Shown in pieces: positions 43,914 through 52,870 of a DNA stretch of 64,000 nt (its first letter is position 1; the number at the start of each line of letters is the position of its first letter). A program made the position numbers and the translations under genes. The notes beneath the pieces are model-generated. The model had not been told where the DNA came from. It ran no database searches and saw only the letters and a program-made list of their open reading frames with translations. Source of the stretch: Candidatus Pantoea persica (GTDB taxonomy: Bacteria; Pseudomonadota; Gammaproteobacteria; Enterobacterales; Enterobacteriaceae); NCBI RefSeq assembly GCF_013753875.1, contig NZ_SMDS01000010.1:124001-188000 (forward strand), in the 5' to 3' direction.

Positions 43914-44232
43914 CCATGAGTGCACTTCTCCTGCGCCAGAGCGCGAATGGTGTTGAGCACCTCGCCCACCAGCTCTGGATCGAGCGCCGAGGTCGGCTCG
44001 TCGAACAGGATCACCTGCAGACGCATCGCCAGCGCGCGGGCGCGAGCCTCGACCTCCGCTTTTAGCTCGCCTTTGAAGATCACCGGCCCTTCAATGATGT
44101 TCTCCAGCACCGAGCGATGCGGGAGCAGGTTAAAGTTCTGGAAGACAAAGCCTACCTGCTGACGCACCTGCTCTTTCTGCCGCGTCTGCGCCAGCCTGGC
44201 GTCGATGGTGATATCGCCAACCTATTTTCGCC
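43914..44232 (-). pseudogene. tcyN: Cystine ABC transporter ATPase TcyN, internal remnant
   Basis: QQVGFVFQNFNLLPHRSVLE (Q-loop), then GPVIFKGELKAEVEARARAL joined straight to MRLQVILFDEPTSALDPELV (Walker B). The signature motif LSGGQQQ and about 30 residues between two ARAR/ARAL repeats are missing. Walker A is gone. The downstream end TIRALAQEK runs into YcfT sequence in one open frame (43247-44167). Tcy genes normally belong next to fliAZ, so a large deletion brought them to ycfT. Confidence 0.8.
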
Positions 44233-44403
44233 CTAGAAGCTGAACGGCGGATAGGTGCCCTCCAGCCCGACGCGCAGCTCGCCTTTGTCTTTGACTTTGG
44301 CCAGCAGGCTTTCCGCTGCGTGCGTCTTGAGGTTCACGCCGGCAATCAGCGCCACCGCCATCACGCTCATCGCCAGATGGCGACCGACACGAGAAAGAAT
44401 CAT
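44233..44403 (-). pseudogene. tcyJ: Cystine-binding protein TcyJ, N-terminal remnant
   Basis: Signal peptide MILSRVGRHLAMSVMAVALI with cleavage near THAAE, then LLAKVKDKGELRVGLEGTYP PFSF, followed by TAG (Gln expected) and fusion to TcyN sequence. About 200 residues of the binding protein, plus dcyD and tcyL, are lost. E. coli order is fliA-fliZ-tcyJ-dcyD-tcyL-tcyN on this strand. Confidence 0.8.
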
Positions 44404-44417
44404 AATTACCCCATTTT

Positions 44418-45160
44418 TTAGTATGTGATGTGTGTTGTCGGACGCGGCGGCAGCCGCGCCCGGTGCGGATTTAGTAATGTGCGAAGTATAAACGTTTTCT
44501 CTGGCGCTGAGCAGACCGAAGGATGATAAGCAAATAACGCCGGCGCGCCGTCACCATCGATGCTTATCAGTCCATTGATAAACAGCCGCTGCAGGTCACT
44601 GCACAAGAACAGGCCGTTGTCCACACTGTTGTCTACCAGCCCGCCCTCCTCGTTCTCGCGCGTGTCGATATGGCACGCCTCGCCCCAGGGCCAGCTGTGG
44701 CGATCGGTGAGGCGCGTGCCGGTCATCACGCAGCCGCCGTAGCACGCCCTGACCGCCGCGAGAAACTCCGCCTGGCTGGCGTGCTGCAGGAAGCTGACCC
44801 TGACGCGCCGTCCCACTTCCGTTCCCGCCATCATTACCGTCGGCACCTTATGCTGCGGCGTGCTGAGCACCACAATAAACTGAATGCGGCGCGACAGCGG
44901 AAAACAGGGGGGAGACTGCGCATCGAACAGCTGCCAGTACGCCTCGTCGTTCTCCTCGCGCATCAGCGTCAGCTGATCGACGCGGCTCTCCCCCACTACC
45001 TGCCAGAGCGTATCGCGCTGCGTGTCGCTACGGCGGCGAAAATAGGCAAAGTGCTACTGCGTCTTCAGATAGTGCTCGAAGCGGCGCAGGTAGTTTTTGC
45101 GCTCGTTGTAGTCAGAGATAAACAGCAGATCCGCTAGCGGACGTAAGAGGTGCTGAGGGG
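44418..45160 (-). pseudogene. HNH-type endonuclease domain protein, broken
   Basis: The C-terminal half has ACHIDTRENEEGGLVDNSVD then NGLFLCSDLQRLFINGLISI, the H...N...H arrangement of HNH_2 nucleases (family AHI...NGL.LC.DLH..FD.GL). The N-terminal helper region YNERKNYLRRFEHYLKTQ is followed by TAG near 45057. The 5' end is lost at the junction with fliC near 45165. Function unknown: either a restriction-like or mobile-element nuclease. It occupies the place of fliA and fliZ. Confidence 0.55.
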
Positions 45161-45164
45161 GTTA

Positions 45165-46172
45165 ATCTGTAACGGGCAGGCGATTCAGGCTGCGCCCATA
45201 AAAAGTTCGCTTTCGCCAGCACGGAGTTACCTGCCTGCTGGATGATCTGCGCTTTAGACATATTTGAAACTTCGGTCGCGTAGTCAGCATTCTGAATACG
45301 AGACTGTGCTTCAGACAGGTTAGTCGTGGTGTTGTTCAGGTTGGTGATAGCAGCGTCCAGACGGTTCTGCACCGCACCTAGGCTTGAACGGAAGGTATCG
45401 ACAGATGCGATATCTTTAGTACCGGTTGCGCCGCCGTTAGCGATAGCAGTGGTAGCAGTGGTTTAATCTTTGCCCTGAACGGTAACGTAGCAGTTGAACC
45501 AGCGCCCACTTCACGTGTCGCCCATTGCGCCGTCGGTTACGCCGTTAGTGGTGTCATCGTAGGTCGCGTCGGTGGTGTTCAGAGAAACCGCACCGGTAGC
45601 GTCATCGATTGACATCGCGTAGTCGTCATTGCCAGAAGATACAACGTAGGTAGAGGTCGCAGCACCGGTAGAGTCCTGCACGTTGTACAGCGTCAGAGAG
45701 CTGGCGTCAACGCCCAGACCGGTAGCAACCGCTGACAGGTCAACGTCTTGCAGTGAGCCGCTTGCACCAACCTGAGTGATAGAGTCGCTCAGTTTCAGGG
45801 CGTTAGAAGAAACAGAAAAACCTTTCAGGCCCAGACCAGAGTAGAAGAGTCGATTTTTTTCAGGTCGATGTCGATGGTCTGGCCATCGTTCGCGCCAACC
45901 TGGATAGACATTTTGCCGTCTTTAGCCAGTACGTTCACGCCGTTGAACCGAGTATGACCAGATACGCGGTCGATTTCGTCCAGACGAGATTTGATTTCGT
46001 CCTGGATAGATGACAGGTCAGAATCAGAGTTGGTGCCGTTCTGCGCCTGAACAGTCAGTTCACGTACACGCTGCAGGTTGTTGTTGATTTCTGACAGCGC
46101 ACCTTCAGTAGTCTGCGCAGCAGAGATACCGTCGTTGGCGTTACGTGCAGCCTGGGTCAGGCCGTTGATGCA
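45165..46172 (-). pseudogene. fliC: Flagellin FliC, broken
   Basis: Filament subunit. Remaining D1 segments: INGLTQAARNANDGISAAQT, LQRVRELTVQAQNGTNSDSD, GHTRFNGVNVLAKDGKMSIQ and, near the end, RLDAAITNLNNTTTNLSEAQ followed by AQIIQQAGNSVLAKAN. The first 60 or so residues and the last 12 (family QVPQQVLSLLQG) were deleted at both junctions. The central region has a TAA near 45460 and shifts. No filament can be made. Confidence 0.92.
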
Positions 46173-46178
46173 CGACGT

Positions 46179-46205
46179 CTTATTCCGCCGCGACGGCGGA
46201 ATAAG
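46179..46205. repeat. 12-bp inverted repeat at the fliC-yedD junction
   Basis: CTTATTCCGCCG and CGGCGGAATAAG pair around CGA. It follows the yedD stop on the - strand and marks the deletion point that removed the fliC start. No T-run, so terminator function is uncertain. Confidence 0.5.
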
Positions 46206-46216
46206 GCGGCTCAGCG

Positions 46217-46693
46217 CTACGGCTTCTGCTCGTTGGCCTGGGTAATGGCCGACTTCAGCAGTTCCGGCTCGATATTCTGGATCACCGCCGTGCTCGGCTG
46301 CTTCGCCACCTCGTCCAGCGCTTGCTGGCACTCGACCGTCGGGCGATCCACCTTGCGCAGCCTCAGACCGTCGTAACGCAGTTCGCCCCCCTCCAGCGTC
46401 AGCGGCATCACGCGCGACTGGCGGTTAACGTTGACGTAATCGCCGCTCAGCAGCGTCAGCTTACCCGGCTTGGCGCTCACGCGCATCCACTGGCGGCAGT
46501 CAAGCGTGCTGCCGTCGGCGTTCACAATCAGGCTGCCCATCGCCTGTTCGCTGCGTAATCCGCTCTGCGCGCCGCTGGTTTGCCAGTTGCCCTGCAGGCT
46601 GGCGGGCGCCGGCGTCTGTACCGCATCCTCATAGCTGTTGATTTGCGCACAACCGGCCAGCGCCAGCACGGCCGTCAGCATCCACTTTTTCAT
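46217..46693 (-). CDS. yedD: Lipoprotein YedD
   Basis: Intact 158 residues. Signal MKKWMLTAVLALAGC with lipobox LAGC, then QINSYEDAVQTPAPASLQGN and QAMGSLIVNADGSTLDCRQW, matching the enterobacterial YedD lipoprotein. Role unknown. It stands between the dead fliC and a DUF6388-like gene; fliD, fliS, fliT and amyA, which lie here in E. coli, are missing. Confidence 0.85.
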   Translation of the reverse strand: MKKWMLTAVLALAGCAQINSYEDAVQTPAPASLQGNWQTSGAQSGLRSEQAMGSLIVNADGSTLDCRQWMRVSAKPGKLTLLSGDYVNVNRQSRVMPLTLEGGELRYDGLRLRKVDRPTVECQQALDEVAKQPSTAVIQNIEPELLKSAITQANEQKP

Positions 46694-46889
46694 CGTTAAT
46701 CCCTGAGATCACTTCAATGACGGCTACGTTATAATTTTTCGCCCGCACTCCGCAAGCGCTCTGCGTCCGGTAGGCTGGCGCGCGCCGCATTTTTCTGCTC
46801 TCTGTGGCAGTGCTCGATCGCCTGACAAGGGCTGACGGGTGCGTTACACTGACGCGCTGCACAACCGTAGTGAATTTTCAGGAACCCCT

Positions 46890-47220
46890 ATGAAAACGCC
46901 AGAATCCTATTATGATGTATGCGCAGGCGCGCGAGATGTTCTTTACCGCACATCCAGACTTTCAGGCCGCGCTGGATGAACTGATGGAAAGCGACGCCCG
47001 TCATGCGAACATGTCGCTGCGCCAGCAGCGCGAATGGCACGCCGAACGCATCTACGCCGCCTTTTTGCGCCAGAAAAATCTCGACGGCATGATCTTCTCG
47101 ATCCAGCTCGCCGAGCCGGACAAAGCAGTCTCCGTGGAGGCGATTGAGAGCTACCTCAAGTCCCATACCGCCTCGCTGGGTATGAGCTGGGAAGAGTTCT
47201 GTACCAAGAACGAACTCTGA
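46890..47220 (+). pseudogene. DUF6388-like small protein, N-terminal frameshift
   Basis: ATG at 46890 behind CAGGAA begins MKTPESYYD, then the frame changes to MYAQAREMFFTAHPDFQAAL, AERIYAAFLRQKNLDGMIFS, IQLAEPDKAVSVEAIESYL and GMSWEEFCTKNEL. Only 1-2 nt appear missing near 46913. ATG at 46915 could start a product lacking the first 8 residues, so residual function is possible. The family name is a tentative match; no function is known. Confidence 0.55.
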
Positions 47221-47267
47221 CACCGCATTGCAACACCTCCAACCAGTAAGAAAAGCTAGGATAAAAA

Positions 47268-47414
47268 TTGTACAATTTCGCAAAACTTATATATAAATTT
47301 ACTCTACGACTTCGGGGTCGGGGTTGTAATTGTCCTTGAACGAATGGTGCGTTTGCACCGCCTCTGGAGGTGTTGCTGGATTTCCACCTCCAGAGGTTTG
47401 GTTTTCCCCTTTTT
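47268..47414 (+). ncRNA. Candidate small RNA with promoter and terminator
   Basis: TTGTAC (47268) and TATAAA (47292) are spaced 18 bp, giving a start near 47304. The transcript would hold CGAC-loop-GTCG near 47308, GGTGC-GTTT-GCACC (47346-47359) and a 12-bp perfect stem CCTCTGGAGGTG/CACCTCCAGAGG (47361-47396), then a T-rich tail to 47414: about 110 nt. No open frame fits. The name and target are unknown. Confidence 0.5.
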
Positions 47415-47485
47415 ACCGCCTGTTACCCTGCCCGAGCTGCGCGCCATCCCGTAAAAATTAGCGGCGAGACGGCTAAGTCGCTTGT

Positions 47486-47505
47486 CACTGGTTTTATTTA
47501 CAGTA
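47486..47505. promoter_or_regulatory. LexA box of the DinI-family gene
   Basis: CACTGGTTTTATTTACAGTA matches the LexA consensus at CTG-N10-CAG with AT-rich centre, 40 bp upstream of the dinI-like ATG. Confidence 0.75.
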
Positions 47506-47545
47506 TGATGTGCCAGCGAATTTCTTCCCTGTATGGAATCCCTGT

Positions 47546-47785
47546 ATGTTTGTGGAATTGATTTACGATAAGCGTAACGTCGCCGGCCTGCCTGGCGCGC
47601 GCGAGATTATTTTGCAGGAGCTGGTGAAGCGCGTGCAGCGCGTTTTTCCCGATATCGAAGTGCGCGTGAAGCCGATGGAGCACAACGCCATTGAGACCGA
47701 TCTGAGCAAAAACGACAAGGCCACGGTGGCGCGCATTATTGAAGAGATGTTCGACGAGGCGGAAATGTGGCTGGTGGCCGACTAA
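47546..47785 (+). CDS. DinI-family SOS protein (MsgA-like)
   Basis: Intact 79 residues: MFVELIYDKRNVAGLPGARE, then IILQELVKRVQRVFPDIEVR and ARIIEEMFDEAEMWLVAD, the acidic C-terminal helix typical of DinI. DinI proteins bind RecA filaments and tune LexA and UmuD cleavage. The sequence is closer to Salmonella MsgA than to E. coli DinI. A LexA box precedes it. Since umuDC is dead here, its remaining target would be RecA/LexA. Confidence 0.85.
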   Translation: MFVELIYDKRNVAGLPGAREIILQELVKRVQRVFPDIEVRVKPMEHNAIETDLSKNDKATVARIIEEMFDEAEMWLVAD

Positions 47786-47812
47786 ACGCGACGGCCACCG
47801 GGCAGAGCAGGA

Positions 47813-48089
47813 TTATTTTTCCTGCTCGCTGTGGTTGATGGCGGTTTCCATATCCTGAATCACGGCGTCTAGGTCATCCAGCGTCATCCAGCAGCGTGCC
47901 CTGTTTATTCAGCAGCGAGTCGATGCGCCCGGCAAATTCTTGATCCTTGTATTCGCCCGCGTCGAAGGCGAGCCAGTGGCTGGAGAGCGTTTCGGTATTG
48001 GTCTGCGCGTAGTGGCGCATCTCTTTCAGCTGCGAGGTCACATCGCGCAGGTAGTCAGTTTTGCTTTTCGTTTCCGCTGAATCACTCAT
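47813..48089 (-). pseudogene. Conserved small protein disrupted by a 10-bp tandem duplication
   Basis: ATG at 48089 starts MSDSAETKSKTDYLRDVTSQ, then LKEMRHYAQTNTETLSSHWL and FAGRIDSLLNKQGTLLDD. There GCTGGATGAC is duplicated in tandem (near 47878-47897), shifting the frame away from LDAVIQDMETAINHSEQEK. Without the extra 10 bp the frame is open to TAA at 47813. The protein is helical and acidic; family not recognised. Confidence 0.6.
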
Positions 48090-48264
48090 CCGTTTTTCCT
48101 TTTGCTGTTTTAACCAATAAATATCTCGCATCACTATTTAAACGTAGCGGAGAGTAATGAAGCGGCCTTCAGAATTGTCGGAAGACGCGGCTTGCGCGCG
48201 GTCACGGTTGACATGAATACGCGTTATGCTTTGCGCTCTTTTGCAGTTTTAACAGGACGTTAAA

Positions 48265-48563
48265 ATGAAAAAATCCCTTCTGCTTGTCGCTTCGCTGCTG
48301 CTTTCCGCCTACGCCTCATCGCCGCGCCTAGCGCCATCAAATTGAGGGCTACGTGAAGTTTGCTTTGACGTCGGTAAAGCGGGCAAGGTAAGCGAAATGC
48401 GTATTGTGCAGTCGGAGCCGCGCGGGTTTTCGAACCCTATGTGATCGCGGCCGTCAGCCAGTGGCGCTATGAACTCAACAAGCCAACAAAAAATCTGTCG
48501 ATGACCATCCGCTTCAGGCTGCACCACAACGCCGACCCCGCCAAAAGCACCATCATCTTCTGA
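48265..48563 (+). pseudogene. TonB C-terminal-domain protein, broken
   Basis: MKKSLLLVASLLLSAYAS is a signal sequence; frames then give EGYVKFAFDV-like VKFALTSVK and KAGKVSEMRIVQSEPRG, then EPYVIAAVSQWRYELNKPTK and MTIRFRLHH. This order (G.V...F.V...G.V..I.V..S.P...F...A..A..QWRY.P) is that of TonB-type energy-transducer domains. TGA and frameshifts at about 48350 and 48425 break it. A hairpin with T-tail follows. Confidence 0.6.
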
Positions 48564-48565
48564 TA

Positions 48566-48597
48566 AAACAGGGGACGCTGCGGCCCCCTTTTGGCTG
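48566..48597 (+). terminator. Terminator after the TonB-like gene
   Basis: AGGGG...CCCCCT hairpin followed by TTTTGG. Moderately convincing. Confidence 0.45.
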
Positions 48598-48614
48598 GCC
48601 ATTGCCCGACTCCG

Positions 48615-49110
48615 CTACAGGTATTTACCCGCCAGGGTAAACAGCTCCTCTTTCGCTGCCGCGCCCAGATGCGCGAGACCCTGCTGCACGAAATCAAACG
48701 CGGTGTTGAAATCTTTCACGCCTGCGCTGAATTCGTTTTGTTCCGTGTGAACGGATGGGGAGGACGGCGCTGGCGCCTCGCTGCTGGCGGCAGGCTGCTG
48801 AGGCTGAGCAGCATCGTCAGCAGCCCGCTCGCTCGCCTGCCCGACAGCGGTATCCGACACGGATACCTGCGTCTGGGACTGCGGGTCGGCTGAAGCAGCA
48901 TCAGGCGCTGCGGGTTCCGAGTTCTGCATCGCGATGGAGGGCTCGATCGGTACCGGTCTGCTCTTCAGACTGCACGGCGGCTGAGGTATCGGGCGGCGCG
49001 GGCCGCTCATCGAGCAGTACGGCAGTCGATATATCCACCTGGGCGGGCTGCGGCATCTGCCGGCGCAGGCTGCTCCGCAAGTTGTGCAGCGGCGGGATCC
49101 GCCGACGCGG
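48615..49110 (-). pseudogene. Alanine/proline/glutamine-rich protein, broken, unrecognised
   Basis: The open C-terminal part reads AAPDAASADPQSQTQVSVSD, then AAQPQQPAASSEAPAPSSPS and FNTAFDFVQQGLAHLGAAAK with EELFTLAGKYL. Upstream, similar Ala/Pro/Gln-rich sequence continues in two other frames (ASADPAAAQLAEQPAPADAA and VDISTAVLLDERPAPPDTSA), so frameshifts are likely. The gene is cut near 49110 by the fliF remnant. No function assigned. Confidence 0.4.
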
Positions 49111-49111
49111 C

Positions 49112-49401
49112 CGGATCGATCGCGCTGGTCGCCTTCATCCTCTACCGCAAAATGGGTGCGTCCGCAGCTGACGCGTAAACGCGAAACGGAAAAAGCGACC
49201 ATGGAAGCCGCAGCGCAGCACGCCGTCGCCGCACAAGAGGAAGAAGCCTACAGCGTGCAGCTCAGCAAAGATGAGCAGGACGTAGAGCGTAAGTCTAACA
49301 ACCGCATGAGCGCCGAGGCGATGAGCCAGCGCGTCCGCGATATGTCCGAAAACGAGCCGCGCGTCGTCGTGCTGGTTATCCGCGAATGAATGGATGAGTA
49401 A
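49112..49401 (+). pseudogene. fliF: Flagellar MS-ring protein FliF, C-terminal remnant
   Basis: TM segment IALVAFILYRKM, one extra G, then VRPQLTRKRETEKATMEAAA and SVQLSKDEQDVERKSNNRMS ending SQRVRDMSENEPRVV. A TGA replaces the Trp codon in the FliG-binding end VIREWM. About 85 percent of the gene is deleted. Confidence 0.85.
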
Positions 49402-49407
49402 AGAGCT

Positions 49408-50154
49408 ATGAGTCTGACCGGAACTGAAAAAAGCGCCATCCTGATGATGACCATCGGCGAAGAGCGCGCCGCCAGCCTGCTGGAGGGTATTCTTGAATCT
49501 CGCGAAACCACCAGCAAGATGGAAACACTCAACTTTATGGAGCCGCAGGCCGCTGCCGACCTTATCCGCGACGAGCATCCGCAAATCATCGCCACTATCC
49601 TGGTGCACCTCAAGCGTGGCCAAGCAGCGGATATCCTGGCACTGTTCGACGAGCGCCTGCGTCACGACGTGATGCGCTGCGTATCGCCACCTTCGGCGGC
49701 GCTGGCGGAGCTGACCGAAGTGCTCAACAACCTGCTGGACGGCACCAACCTCAAGCGCGCGAAGATGGGCGGCGTGAGAACCGCGGCCGAGATCATCAAC
49801 CTGATGAAAACGCAGCAGGAAGAAGCGGTTATCGAAGCGGTACGCGACTTCGACGGCGAGCTGGCACAGAAGATCATCGACGCAATGTTCCTGTTCGAAA
49901 ACCTGGTGGACGTGGACGACCGCAGCATCCAGCGTCTGCTGCAGGAAGTGGAGTCCGAGCAGCCGGTGCGCGAGAAGTTCCTCAAGAACATGTCGGCGCG
50001 CGCTGCCGATATCCTGCGCGACGACCTCGCCAACCGCGGTCCGGTACGTATGTCGGCAGTGGAAAACGAACGGAAAGCCATCCTGCTTATCGTGCGCCGT
50101 CTGGCGGAATCGGGCGAGATGGTGATTGGCGTCAGCGAGGAAACCTGTGTCTGA
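49408..50154 (+). CDS. fliG: Flagellar switch protein FliG with frame-preserving deletions
   Basis: 248 codons remain open against 331 in E. coli. [20 protein letters not shown] joins directly to [20 protein letters not shown], so about 68 residues between two GE(D/E)RAA repeats, including most of the FliF-binding domain, are gone. [19 protein letters not shown] shows a local shift and loss replacing the RIATFGGV segment. [13 protein letters not shown] lacks about 9 residues (SLLIALKGA-like). The torque-helix charged residues ([15 protein letters not shown]) remain. Almost certainly non-functional, because FliF, FliM and FliN are also lost. Confidence 0.85.
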   Translation: MSLTGTEKSAILMMTIGEERAASLLEGILESRETTSKMETLNFMEPQAAADLIRDEHPQIIATILVHLKRGQAADILALFDERLRHDVMRCVSPPSAALAELTEVLNNLLDGTNLKRAKMGGVRTAAEIINLMKTQQEEAVIEAVRDFDGELAQKIIDAMFLFENLVDVDDRSIQRLLQEVESEQPVREKFLKNMSARAADILRDDLANRGPVRMSAVENERKAILLIVRRLAESGEMVIGVSEETCV

Positions 50155-50585
50155 TGCCTTGTCCGCTCGCCCCTGGCAGCTCTGGCAGCCTGAGGATTTA
50201 GGCCGTATCAATGGAGCCGGAGCCGGAGCTGTTCGCCTCAGAAGTGGACGAGCAGCTGCTGCAGTTTGAACGCCTGCAGCAGTAGGCGCCGTTACAGGCG
50301 CGCATGCAGCAGCTGGTGACAGAGTTCCAGCACTCGCTGGAGGCGCTCGACAGCGTTATCGCCTCGCGCCTGATGCCGCTGGCGCTGGAAGCAGCGCGTC
50401 AGGTGATCGGCCAAGCGACCACGATGGACGGCAGTGCCCTGCTGCGCCAGATCCAGCAGCTGCTGGCCGACAGCACCCTGCATCCGGTCGGCTGCAAGCT
50501 GAGCACTGAAGATGGCGACCTCGACACCAGCGTGGCGACGCGCTGGCAGGAGCTGTGCCGTCTTGCCGCGCCGGGAGAGTTTTAA
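50147..50585 (+). pseudogene. fliH: Flagellar export regulator FliH, broken
   Basis: GTG start overlaps the fliG stop: [20 protein letters not shown]. Frames then give LQQ-TAG-APLQARMQQLVTEFQ, SLEALDSVIASRLMPLALEA and ARQVIGQATTMDGSALLRQI, then [20 protein letters not shown]. The Glu/Gly-rich middle and about 35 residues before STLHP are deleted, and TAG lies near 50284. FliH normally binds FliI ATPase. Confidence 0.85.
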
Positions 50586-51885
50586 TGACCTCACGCCTTT
50601 CCCGCTGGCTCGGCGCGCTGGACGCCTTTGAAACCCGCATCGCGCAGGTGCAGCCAGTGCACCGCTACGGCCGCTTGACGCGCGCCACCGGTCTGGTGCT
50701 GGAGGCGACCGACCTGCAGCTGCCGCTCGGCGCCACCTGCGTGATTGAACGCAACGACGGCAAAAAACTGACCGAAGTCGAAAACGAAGTGTTTCTGATG
50801 CCGCTGGAAGAGGTCGACGGCATTCTGCCCGGCGCGCGCGTCTATGCGCGCGACAGCGGCCATAGCGGCAAACAGCTACTGCTCGGTCCTGAGCTGCTGG
50901 GCCGCGTGCTCGACGGCCTGCCCTTGCCCGATACCGGCTACCGCGCGCCGCTGATCACTCCGTCCTTTAACCCGCTGCAGCGCACGCCGATCACCGACGT
51001 GCTCGATACCGGCGTGTGCGCCATCAACGCCCTGCTCACCGTCGGGCGCGGCCAGCGTATGGGCCTGTTCGCCGGCTCCGGCGTCGGTAAAAGCGTGCTG
51101 CTCGGCATGATGGCGCGCTATACCCAGGCGGACGTCATCATGGTCGGGTTGATCGGCAAGCGTGGCCGCGAAGTAAAAGACTTTATCGAAAACATTCTTG
51201 GCGCCGAGGGCCGTGCGCTCTCAGTCAGTGGTGATCGCCGCGCCGGCCGACGTCTCGTCGCTGCTGCGTATGCAGGGCGCCGCCTACGCCACGCGCATCG
51301 CCAAAGATTTTCGCGATCGCGGCCAGCATGTGCTGCTGATCATGGACTCCCTGACGCGCTACGCCATGGCGCAGCGCGAGATCGCGCTGGCCATCGGCGA
51401 GCCTCCGGCCATCAAAGGCTATCCCCCGTCGGTGTTCGCCAAGCTGCCGGCGCTGTTGGAGCGTGCCGGCAACGGCACGCACGGCTGCGGTTCGATCACC
51501 GCCTTCTATACCGTGCTCACCGAAGGGGACGCTCAGCAGGATCCTGTCGCCGACTCGGCGCGCGCCATTCTTGACGGCCATATCTTGCTGTCGCGCCGCC
51601 TGGCGGAAGCGGGCCACTATCCGCCCATAGATATCTAAGCCTCGATCAGCCGCGCCATGACCGCGCTTATCGATGAGGATCACTACGCGCGGGTGCGCCA
51701 GTTTAAACAGCTGCTCTCCAGCTTCCAGCGCAACCGCGACCTGGTGAGCGTCGGCGCCTATGACGCCGGCGGCGATCCGATGCTCGACAAGGCGATCCGC
51801 CTCTAACCGCAGATGGAACAGGGCATATTCGAACACAGCCATTACGACGACGCCTGCCTGCACCCTGCACGCGCTGTTCGGCTAA
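50585..51885 (+). pseudogene. fliI: Flagellar export ATPase FliI, broken
   Basis: Starts [20 protein letters not shown], overlapping the fliH stop (TAATG). Walker [21 protein letters not shown] is intact. A shift near 51225 precedes [20 protein letters not shown], Walker B region [20 protein letters not shown], and [23 protein letters not shown] at 51636-51638 replaces the Glu codon of the IDIEASISR motif, and a further TAA follows near 51804. Expected end TLHALFG lies at 51885. Confidence 0.9.
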
Positions 51886-51902
51886 CCGTGGAGGAGTAAG
51901 CA

Positions 51903-52346
51903 ATGAAAAGCGCCAGTGCCATCGACACGCTGCGCGATTTAGCGGGGCAGGATCTGGAAAAAGCGGCGATCTACCTCGGCGATATGCGCCGCGGCGTGCG
52001 CCAGGCGGACGAGCAGCTGACCATGCTGCTCGACTACCCGGAGGAGTACCGCAAAAAGCTGAACAGCGATATGTCCGGCGGCATCGCCACGACGCGCTGG
52101 ACCAACTACCACCAGTTTATACAGATGCTGGAAAAGGCGATTGAGCAGCACCGCGCCCAGCTGAACCACTGGAACAAGCGACTGGAGCAGGCGCTGACCA
52201 GCTGGCGCGATAAGCAGAAGCGGCTTAACGCCCACCAGACGCTGATTAGCCGCGAGGCAGAGCGCGCGCTGCTGCGAGAAAACCGTCTCGCCCAGAAACA
52301 GATGGATGAATATGCCCAACGGGCCGCATTGAGGAAAGGCGAATGA
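51903..52346 (+). CDS. fliJ: Flagellar export chaperone FliJ
   Basis: 147 residues, fully open and of normal length: SAIDTLRDLAGQDLEKAAIY then LGDMRRGVRQADEQLTMLLD and RALLRENRLAQKQMDEYAQR; coiled-coil throughout. In the export apparatus it links the FliI ring to FlhA. It is the only complete gene in the fli cluster. With all partners dead it is probably under no selection and simply not hit yet. Confidence 0.9.
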   Translation: MKSASAIDTLRDLAGQDLEKAAIYLGDMRRGVRQADEQLTMLLDYPEEYRKKLNSDMSGGIATTRWTNYHQFIQMLEKAIEQHRAQLNHWNKRLEQALTSWRDKQKRLNAHQTLISREAERALLRENRLAQKQMDEYAQRAALRKGE

Positions 52347-52870
52347 TTACGCTGCCAACTATTGCCACCGCGATCAGCGCGCAAGGTGACCTGAACAGTT
52401 CAGAGACCACAGACCTTTTGCACAGCGTCAAATATCTGCCGCAGGACTTTCTGACTGAGCTCGTCAACCGTCTGCTGACGCTGGCGAAACAGCAGGGAAA
52501 CCAGGCACAATCTATTGAAAGCGCAGAAGAAAGTTAGCAAGAGCGCGTACCGGTGGGTCAGCTGAACGCGCTGCTGGCGACCTTTGAAAATCCCGGCAGC
52601 CTCGACGCGCGGTTGACGACGGAAAATATTAAAGCCGACAGCAAATCCGCCGATGATAAAGAGCAGGAAAGCACAGAAACGCTAAACAGCAGCGACGCGC
52701 AAACCATGCAGGCGCTGTTCGCGATGTTGCCGATAACGTCAACCGCCGCTGCGCTGACCAGCACCGCCGCAGAATCCCTGCCGGCTGCCGGCGGCGAGAC
52801 GCGCCGCAGCATGCTGGCCGCACTGAGCCAGATCTTAAACAACACGCCGGGCCAGGCGTAAACGGCACGC
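52343..52870 (+). pseudogene. fliK: Hook-length control protein FliK, N-terminal remnant
   Basis: Overlaps the fliJ stop (ATGA). MITLPTIATAISAQGDLNSS, then TAG near 52535, then VPVGQLNALLATFENPGSLD and LAALSQILNNTPGQA. Ser/Thr/Ala-rich as in FliK N-termini. The conserved C-terminal domain, fliL and fliM are deleted up to the fliN remnant. Confidence 0.7.

Noticed and set aside
43247..44167. A 306-residue ATPase-membrane protein fusion as a new gene
   Set aside because: Although open, it lacks Walker A and the ABC signature and joins fragments of two unrelated genes; best seen as a deletion scar.
49135..50211. 358-codon frame opposite fliF-fliG
   Set aside because: It is the antisense shadow of GC-rich fliG coding sequence; His/Arg/Leu-rich with no family features.
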